Positions 58,461 through 64,000 of a stretch of 64,000 nt of DNA are shown piece by piece. The DNA comes from an uncultured Corynebacterium sp. (GTDB lineage Bacteria > Actinomycetota > Actinomycetes > Mycobacteriales > Mycobacteriaceae): assembly GCF_946221935.1 (NCBI RefSeq), contig NZ_CAMIGN010000013.1, positions 17,218 through 81,217 on the forward strand, given 5' to 3'. Numbering within the stretch: the first letter of the stretch is position 1; the number at the start of each line of letters is the position of its first letter. The notes beneath the pieces are model-generated. The model saw only the letters and a program-made list of their open reading frames with translations, ran no database searches and had not been told where the DNA came from. A program made the translations under genes and the position numbers.

Positions 58461-60449
58461 ATGAAACCGACTTTTTCCCCTACCCGTTTCCTGGCGATCC
58501 TAGCCGCCGGCGCCGTGCTCGGATTTGGCTCCTTTCTTATTGACGCCCCCTCGGCCTCAGCAGCCACCGCCACCAGCGAGGTAGAGCTCTCATCCCAGCT
58601 TGTTGACAAGTCCGGGGTGTTGTCTGAAAAGGAAAAATCGGACATTTCGGCGTCATTAAAAGAAGCGACCAAGAAATCCGGCAAGAAGCTCTATATAGTC
58701 TTCGTCCCCAGCGCATCAGGTGACATCACGAAAATGGCCGAACAGCTGCGCGCACAGGACGGCACCGGCAATGTGATTGTGCTGGCCGTAGCGACGGAAT
58801 CGGGACAGATCGGCTACGCCGCAGGAAACGACGTGAAGACTAGCGACGCGGAGAAGATTCAAAGCGCGGCGCGGGAGCACTTTGCCGACGATGACTGGGC
58901 CGGTGGCGCGCAAGCAGCAGTTGACAAGCTGACGGGCAAGACGTCCACGGCAACGAAAGTATGGATCGGCGCCGGAGCAGCCGGTGTAGTTGGCGCGGGC
59001 GCCGGGGCCGCGCTATGGACCCGCCGCAATCGAAAGAAGACGCACACCCAGCAGCTGGAGACAGCTCGTGAGATCGATCCGGGCAACATCGACGACCTGT
59101 ACAAGCAGCCCACGGAAGTTCTGCGCGAACTGGCGGATGAGGAGCTGACCAGCACCGATGAGTCCATCCGCAAGGGTGACGAGGAGCTTTCCGTGGCCCG
59201 TGGCGAGTTCGGTGAGGAGCGGACCCGCGAGTTGGAGAAAGCTCTGAAGCACAGCCGCTCGACACTGAACAAGGCGTATAGCATTCACGAGCGGCTGCGC
59301 TCCGGGCTGGTGTCGACGGAGCCAGAGGAACGCGATCTGCTGATCGAGATTGTCTCTAGCTGTGGGCAGGCCGACGACAATCTGGATGCGCAGGCCGCCA
59401 AGTATGCAGAACTGCGCCAGAAGCTGATGAACGCGCCGGAGCTGGTGGATAAGCTAACCCAGACCAGCATTAGCCTGCACAATCGCATTCCCAATGCCCG
59501 ACAGATTCTCACTGACGTTGAGACGCGGGTGGACCCGGAGCTGCTGGAATCCGTGCGCCACAACCCGGACATTGCCGAGGACGAAGTCGCGGAGGCCGAA
59601 AAGGCGATCGACACTGCACGGGGGTTGTTGGATAAGCCCGCTGGCCAGCAGGGCGGTCTGATCGACGCGCTGGGAGCGGCGCGGATGGCTTTACAGCAGG
59701 CGGATTCGCAGCTGCTGGCGGTAGAGCGTGCGGAGGAACACCTGCGGTCGGCGCAGTCTAACCTGCCGGCACTGATTACCGAGGTGGAAGACGAGATTGA
59801 CGAGGCCCGCCAGCTGGAGAAGTCCGGTGCGGAGATAGACCGGGCAGGATTGCAGTCGGCTGTGGGACAGGCACGTGCGGCTCTGGAGAAGGCGCGATCT
59901 TATGGGTCGACTGATCCGCTGGGGTGCTACTCCGAGCTGTTGGAAGCTGATGGTGCGCTGGATATTCAACTGGACGAAGCGCGCGGCAAGGCCGATGACT
60001 TTAACCGGACTGTGGACCTGGTGGACCGGACGATCATGGATGCATCGCAGCGGTTGGAGGGCGTGGAGGATTTGATCCGCAACCGCCGGCGAATTATTGG
60101 CGTGGATACGCGCACGTCCGCGCAGGCAGCGCGAACTGCCTTGGATGAGGCGACGCGGTTGCGTGCGGAGGATCCGAAGCATGCACTGCGTGAAGCCCAG
60201 CGGGCAAGCCAGCTGGCACAACAGGCAACTCGCCAGGCGCGGAAGGACGTGAATGACTTCAATAGGCGCAATAGTGGGGGCTTCGGCGGCTATGGCAGCG
60301 GAGGCAGCGGCAACTTTGTGACCGGTATGGTTCTGGGCTCACTGCTGAGCGGAAACGGTGGTTTCGGCGGCGGTTTCGGTGGCGGTTTCGGCGGCGGGGG
60401 CGGCTTTGGCGGCGGTGATTTCGGAGGCAGCGGCTCTTCCAGCTTCTAA
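58461..60449 (+). CDS. TPM-domain protein with glycine-rich tail (Rv2345-like)
   Basis: A 662-residue protein: signal peptide (residues 1-36, ending SASA), a TPM domain (about 40-150, with QLVDKSGVLSEKEKSDISASL and KSGKKLYIVFVPS), a TM helix (about 172-192), then about 400 residues of charged helices that predict coiled coil. A glycine/phenylalanine/serine-rich tail GGFGGGFGGGFGGGGGFGGG ends the protein. TPM domains occur in envelope and photosystem proteins; the role here is unknown. The start at 58461 has AAGGTGGG upstream. It corresponds in order to the gene next to dgt in mycobacteria. Confidence 0.85.
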   Translation: MKPTFSPTRFLAILAAGAVLGFGSFLIDAPSASAATATSEVELSSQLVDKSGVLSEKEKSDISASLKEATKKSGKKLYIVFVPSASGDITKMAEQLRAQDGTGNVIVLAVATESGQIGYAAGNDVKTSDAEKIQSAAREHFADDDWAGGAQAAVDKLTGKTSTATKVWIGAGAAGVVGAGAGAALWTRRNRKKTHTQQLETAREIDPGNIDDLYKQPTEVLRELADEELTSTDESIRKGDEELSVARGEFGEERTRELEKALKHSRSTLNKAYSIHERLRSGLVSTEPEERDLLIEIVSSCGQADDNLDAQAAKYAELRQKLMNAPELVDKLTQTSISLHNRIPNARQILTDVETRVDPELLESVRHNPDIAEDEVAEAEKAIDTARGLLDKPAGQQGGLIDALGAARMALQQADSQLLAVERAEEHLRSAQSNLPALITEVEDEIDEARQLEKSGAEIDRAGLQSAVGQARAALEKARSYGSTDPLGCYSELLEADGALDIQLDEARGKADDFNRTVDLVDRTIMDASQRLEGVEDLIRNRRRIIGVDTRTSAQAARTALDEATRLRAEDPKHALREAQRASQLAQQATRQARKDVNDFNRRNSGGFGGYGSGGSGNFVTGMVLGSLLSGNGGFGGGFGGGFGGGGGFGGGDFGGSGSSSF

Positions 60450-60585
60450 CTGGATGGGGGCTGGCGCCTCCTGCCCAAGCTCCGTTTCCCAGGTCCCCGC
60501 TCGCGCCAGGTCACTCAGATAAAATTTCGTCCCATTAACCACTTCAGGAACAGGCGAGGCGGAATGCTGCCGGGTCAATATTCCC

Positions 60586-60711
60586 AAATGTCGCTAGATC
60601 GGGAATCTGTTATTGCGAATCATTTTCACCCAAAGAAAACAGCAGGTCAGCGAGTTAGTCGAAAAATAGAACCTGGATTCAAATTTTCAGATTCCCGATC
60701 TAGCGACATTT
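60586..60711. repeat. palindromic interspersed element, copy 3 (~126 bp)
   Basis: The terminal 24 bp AAATGTCGCTAGATCGGGAA + TCTG at the left are matched exactly by the right end (60688-60711). The interior carries GCAGGTCAG as in copy 2. It is the cleanest copy and lies between the TPM and phosphate transporter genes. The rest of 60450-60836 has no gene, only this and the hairpin below. Confidence 0.85.
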
Positions 60712-60785
60712 CCCCTCACACCCCAGCCCTCCCCACCGCACAGACTGCACACCACACCGCGCAGCCTTCAGCCACACAGCACAAA

Positions 60786-60807
60786 GGCGCGCCCCGCAGG
60801 ACGCGCC
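60786..60807 (-). terminator. probable terminator of the Pit-type gene
   Basis: On the minus strand GGCGCGTCC (60799-60807) pairs with GGGCGCGCC (60786-60794), one G.T pair, over a 4-nt loop. A short T-run follows. It lies 30 bp past the stop at 60837. Confidence 0.55.
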
Positions 60808-60836
60808 CCTGAAAACTAATCCCAAACAGTAGCTCG

Positions 60837-62462
60837 CTAGAACACCACGCGCAGCACGGAAACAGTACCGCTGGCGATAATTGCAGCAGCCGGCAGGGTG
60901 ATTACCCAAGCCAGAGCGATGGGCTTCATCAGGCCCCAGTTGGCGTCCTTGTTGACCAGGCCAACGCCCAGGACAGCACCGATCAGAATGTGAGTGGAGG
61001 AAACCGGCAGCCCCAGGACGGATGCGCCCATCACCACGGCAGCTGCAGACAGCTCTGCAGCAAAACCAGAGGCCGGGTGCATCTTGGTCAGTCCGGAACC
61101 AACAGTGCGGATAACGAAACGCCCAATGAACCACAGTCCGACAATCAAGGCGACACCCATGGCAACCATGACTGGCAGAGCCACACCGGATTCCTCAGAA
61201 ATGGTGTTCGTCTTCAGCACGTCCAGCACTGCAACGAACGGCCCAAGCGCATTAGCAATGTCGTTGGATCCGTGGCTGAAAGCAAAGGCAGATGCGGTGA
61301 ACACCTGCATCCAGCTAAACAGAAGGAATGTAGAACGGCTCAGAGCATGCTTCTTGAGAGTGCGCGAGAAGATGTAGACAGCCATCCAAACAACAGCTGC
61401 AACCATGCCCATGATCAGGAAGTTGCCCAAGCTGGACAGCTCCAGGTTCATGTTCTTCAGGCCCTTAAACAGCAGCATCGCGGAAATAATGATGGAACCG
61501 CCAGCGGCCAGCAGTGGCACCCAAGTGTCCAAGGCGTGGTGCGCCTCGACTTCTTCCGCAGACTTATTGATGCGGTGCAGCTTCTTGTAGTAGTCGGACT
61601 CCAGATCCTCCTCTGTATAGCCCTGCTCGCGCATCGTCGTCGAGTCGCGGATCATCGCATCGGTAAGAGCCAGTCGCTCATCTTCGCTCAGCTGTCCGAA
61701 GGCCAGCTTATGCTGAATGTTCAGCTCCTTCTTTTCCTTCTTGATCTCATCGAGGCGCTGATCAGCCAGCTCGTTGTAAACAAGAATGCCGCGCTTAATT
61801 GCGCCGTAGAGAAGATATGCAACAATGCCACCAAGCGCCGGGGACAGAACCCAGGAGATTGCGATCTTGCCAACCGCACCCCACTGAACCATGGACCATC
61901 CACCAGTGCCCGTAATGAAACCAACAGTCAAGGCAGCGCCGACGATACCGCCGACAATGGAGTGAGTAGTGGACACCGGCCACCCCATGCGGGTAGCAAC
62001 CAGCAGCCATACAGCAGCGCCCAGCAGCGAGGCCATCATGATGTAGGCGAAGTTCATCGGCTCGAGGTTGTCGATCGCCCCCAAGTCGACAATGCCGGAA
62101 CGAACTGTATCCGTCACCTCGCCACCAGCCAGGACAGCGCCGGAAACCTCGAAGATAGCGGCCACGACAAGAGCCTGTTTCATGCTCAAGGTGCCCGCAC
62201 CCACGGAAGTACCGAAGGAGTTCGCCACGTCGTTACCACCAATATTGAACGCCATAAAGACGGCGAAAATGATGGTGGTGATCAGCACGATGAAGCTAGC
62301 GTTTTCTCCAACGTAATCATGCGCCCACAGGGTAAAAGTCACCAAAGTGACGGCCATCAAGCCGCCGAAGAATAGGTGCCACCAAGTATTATTCTCATCT
62401 TCCGGCACTGGGGTGATGCCGTCGGGCGACGCGGCAACAGCTTTTTGGGTTGTCGTCGACAA
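60837..62462 (-). CDS. inorganic phosphate transporter, Pit family
   Basis: A 541-residue carrier with the two Pit signature halves: FNIGGNDVANSFGTSVGAGTL near residue 75 and SHGSNDIANALGPFVAVL near residue 400. About ten TM segments and a charged cytosolic loop of about 90 residues in the middle (QRLDEIKKEKKELN..., DLESDYYKKLHRI) fit the longer corynebacterial type. It takes up metal-phosphate by proton symport. The start is TTG at 62460-62462, supported by GGAGG four bases before it. AT-rich DNA upstream (62463-62609) may hold the promoter. Confidence 0.93.
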   Translation of the reverse strand: MSTTTQKAVAASPDGITPVPEDENNTWWHLFFGGLMAVTLVTFTLWAHDYVGENASFIVLITTIIFAVFMAFNIGGNDVANSFGTSVGAGTLSMKQALVVAAIFEVSGAVLAGGEVTDTVRSGIVDLGAIDNLEPMNFAYIMMASLLGAAVWLLVATRMGWPVSTTHSIVGGIVGAALTVGFITGTGGWSMVQWGAVGKIAISWVLSPALGGIVAYLLYGAIKRGILVYNELADQRLDEIKKEKKELNIQHKLAFGQLSEDERLALTDAMIRDSTTMREQGYTEEDLESDYYKKLHRINKSAEEVEAHHALDTWVPLLAAGGSIIISAMLLFKGLKNMNLELSSLGNFLIMGMVAAVVWMAVYIFSRTLKKHALSRSTFLLFSWMQVFTASAFAFSHGSNDIANALGPFVAVLDVLKTNTISEESGVALPVMVAMGVALIVGLWFIGRFVIRTVGSGLTKMHPASGFAAELSAAAVVMGASVLGLPVSSTHILIGAVLGVGLVNKDANWGLMKPIALAWVITLPAAAIIASGTVSVLRVVF

Positions 62463-62609
62463 GATTCCTCCAAAACGTCAAGGTAAAAGACCATATCCAC
62501 ATTGACTGATGGAGGTAAAAAGGACGAGTTCTGATAGTTAACTGCGGATTGACGCGAATTGAACTCTTACTATCCTCTTCGCAAACATTAAGCGCTTACG
62601 ATCAGTACT

Positions 62610-63266
62610 TTAGACAAACCCAATCCAGTAGAGCACCACAATCGGAATGCACAGCAGCAGCGCAATCGTAACCGCCCACGAGGAGCTAATCATCCGCGTT
62701 TCCATGCACAACCGAGCCGCCCAGGAAACGAACACTCGCACGTCAATCGGCAGCTTCTCCCCCGGCCCTTCGAACTCCACGTGAAGGTTCCGCAGGCCGC
62801 GGTTTTCGCTGGAAAACTGCCCTGCCTTCTCACCATCAATATCGAGCACGAAGTTCTTCTTCGTCTCCGCGATAATGGCAATGCGGTGGCGATCCGCCTG
62901 CACCTCATAGCGCTCCGACTTGCCGAAGCTCTTGCCGTCACCGGTCACTGTCCAGGTGCCAGTCTGGGTCGTCGCAGAGGCAGTCGCTGCCTTTTTGACG
63001 CCACCTTCTGCAACCTTGCCCGCACCTCCGCCGTCGTGGCTGGCATCGTTGGCGCCATGGCCATCCCGGCCCTTCGCATTGTGGCTGTCTTTGTCACCGC
63101 GATCCTCCGGGCCGTGCAGCTGCCACGTGTCACCGCCGAAACGGATGTTCTCAACTCCACGCTCGTCGGCGTACTCCGCCACCTTCACCAGGTCGTTGCT
63201 AGGACCTTCATAGATGGGGAATGTATGCCCGTCGCTCGGCAGCCCCCAGCGAATATCACTCGACAT
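62610..63266 (-). CDS. hypothetical protein with C-terminal membrane anchor
   Basis: A 218-residue protein I do not recognise. It starts with a mixed alpha/beta-like part and a His/Gly/Asp-rich stretch (about 55-90), continues with charged sequence, and ends in one hydrophobic segment (SSWAVTIALLLCIPIVVLYWIGF) that predicts a tail anchor. It lies 2 bp after the glyS stop on the same strand, so it is probably made with glycyl-tRNA synthetase. Function unknown. Confidence 0.6.
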   Translation of the reverse strand: MSSDIRWGLPSDGHTFPIYEGPSNDLVKVAEYADERGVENIRFGGDTWQLHGPEDRGDKDSHNAKGRDGHGANDASHDGGGAGKVAEGGVKKAATASATTQTGTWTVTGDGKSFGKSERYEVQADRHRIAIIAETKKNFVLDIDGEKAGQFSSENRGLRNLHVEFEGPGEKLPIDVRVFVSWAARLCMETRMISSSWAVTIALLLCIPIVVLYWIGFV

Positions 63267-63268
63267 AT

Positions 63269-64000
63269 TTAGCAGCCCGCCAGGCGCTCAGCGAAGTAGC
63301 TCTGCAGGTCTTCGATCTTGATGCGCTCCTGCTCCATTGTGTCGCGCTCGCGAACGGTCACCGCATTGTCCTCCAAGGTGTCGAAGTCGACGGTGACGCA
63401 GAACGGGGTGCCGATCTCATCCTGGCGGCGGTAGCGACGGCCAATCGCACCGGAGGTGTCGTAGTCGACATTCCAGAAGCCGCGCAGCTGATCAGCCAGC
63501 TTCTCAGCAGTCGGCGTCAGCGTCTCCTTCTTGGACAAAGGCAGAACGGCAATCTTCACGGGAGCCAGACGACGATCCAGCTTCAGTACCGTGCGGGTGT
63601 CGGTTCCGCCCTTCGCATTCGGTACTTCTTCCTCCGTGTAGGCGTCAACAAGGAAGGCCATCATCGCACGACCCAGGCCGGCGGCAGGCTCGATGGTGTA
63701 CGGGATCCAACGCTCTTCTGCATTCTGGTCATAGAAGCTGAGGTCCTCGCCCGAGCCTTCGGAGTGAACACGCAGATCGTAGTCGGTGCGGTTGGCCACG
63801 CCTTCGAGCTCGCCCCACTTGGAGCCGTTGAAATGGAATGCGTACTCCACGTCGACGGTGCGCTTGGAGTAGTGGGAGAGCTTTTCCTTCGGGTGCTCAT
63901 ATAGGCGCAGGTTGTCGGGGTTGATCCCCAAGTCGATGTACCACTGGTGGCGGTCATCGATCCAGTACTGGTGCCATTCTTCGTCCTCGCCCGGCTTGAC
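63269..64000 (-). CDS. glyS: glycyl-tRNA synthetase, C-terminal part (start beyond window)
   Basis: The frame is open to the end of the window and covers the last ~243 residues of a class II glycyl-tRNA synthetase of the single-chain type. Motifs seen are WHQYWIDDRHQWYIDLGI, SKRTVDVEYAFHFNGSKWGELEGVANR, YTIEPAAGLGRAMMAFL (motif 3) and the anticodon-binding domain KIAVLPLSKKETL, GAIGRRYRRQDEIGTPFCVTVDFDTL. It charges tRNA-Gly. This is the corynebacterial glyS type, with the start outside the window. Confidence 0.95.
   Translation of the reverse strand, partial: VKPGEDEEWHQYWIDDRHQWYIDLGINPDNLRLYEHPKEKLSHYSKRTVDVEYAFHFNGSKWGELEGVANRTDYDLRVHSEGSGEDLSFYDQNAEERWIPYTIEPAAGLGRAMMAFLVDAYTEEEVPNAKGGTDTRTVLKLDRRLAPVKIAVLPLSKKETLTPTAEKLADQLRGFWNVDYDTSGAIGRRYRRQDEIGTPFCVTVDFDTLEDNAVTVRERDTMEQERIKIEDLQSYFAERLAGC

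Noticed and set aside
60990..62375. 461-codon plus-strand frame opposite the Pit-type transporter
   Set aside because: His/Gln/Asn-rich antisense shadow with no domain.

Overview
The window reads as chromosomal DNA of a Corynebacterium (Mycobacteriales). The order glnE, glnA2, panB, rnpB, RNase H/phosphatase, Nif3, HAD (PtkA-like), ptpA, SURF1, DUF3052, aceE, acpP matches the block I know from the mycobacterial chromosome. So do the pairs mscR/MBL hydrolase and dnaG, dgt, TPM protein. The gluABCD uptake operon, the biotin accessory gene bsaP and the mycothiol-dependent dehydrogenase are also actinobacterial markers. Most genes are GC-rich. The stretch 39160-41585 is visibly more AT-rich and holds two broken genes.

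Layout. 1-600: the 3' end of an ImmA/IrrE-type metallopeptidase and a tiny coupled ORF. 685-6228: a shortened VIT1/CCC1 transporter, an ABC-like ATPase coupled to a YhgE/Pip membrane protein, and a DUF421/YkvI membrane pair. 6309-9890: a frameshifted fructosamine-kinase-like gene, a cupin protein, bioB-bsaP and an SRPBCC protein. 9906-13367: a GT87-like membrane glycosyltransferase, an MFS carrier and a sortase-like protein. 13364-18790: nitrogen control (glnE, glnA2) and pantothenate (panB). 19053-25784: membrane proteins, an RNB ribonuclease, the RNase P RNA, RNase H/phosphatase and Nif3. 25854-34883: HAD, ptpA, SURF1, tRNA-Val, DUF3052, aceE, an alpha/beta hydrolase, and acpP coupled to a serine hydrolase. 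34919-39075: gluABCD and a nitroreductase. 39160-42024: decaying nuclease and hydrolase genes plus tRNA-Met and tRNA-Asn. 42115-47393: a large exonuclease/BRCT/sigma-4-like fusion protein, an Ltp-domain protein and an IS110-family element. 47426-51647: copper control (csoR, copA) and formaldehyde detoxification (mscR, MBL). 51742-64000: dnaG, a ChoD-like GMC oxidoreductase, an RNase Sa-like ribonuclease, dgt, YdcF, a TPM protein, a Pit phosphate carrier and the 3' part of glyS.

The observations I rate highest are four. First, the IS110 element has a structured left end; a 10-nt stretch in its first hairpin loop equals the target rebuilt by removing the element, and another stretch is complementary to the right end, as expected for a bridge/seek RNA. 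Second, a family of about 125-bp palindromic elements with about 24-bp terminal inverted repeats occurs three times, plus a lone end. Third, a 940-residue protein joins a DEDDh exonuclease, a BRCT domain and a sigma-region-4-like helix-turn-helix. Fourth, a winged-helix/PD-(D/E)XK nuclease gene is cut by one in-frame stop codon.

Functions are inferred from motifs, length and gene order read by eye. No database search was possible.
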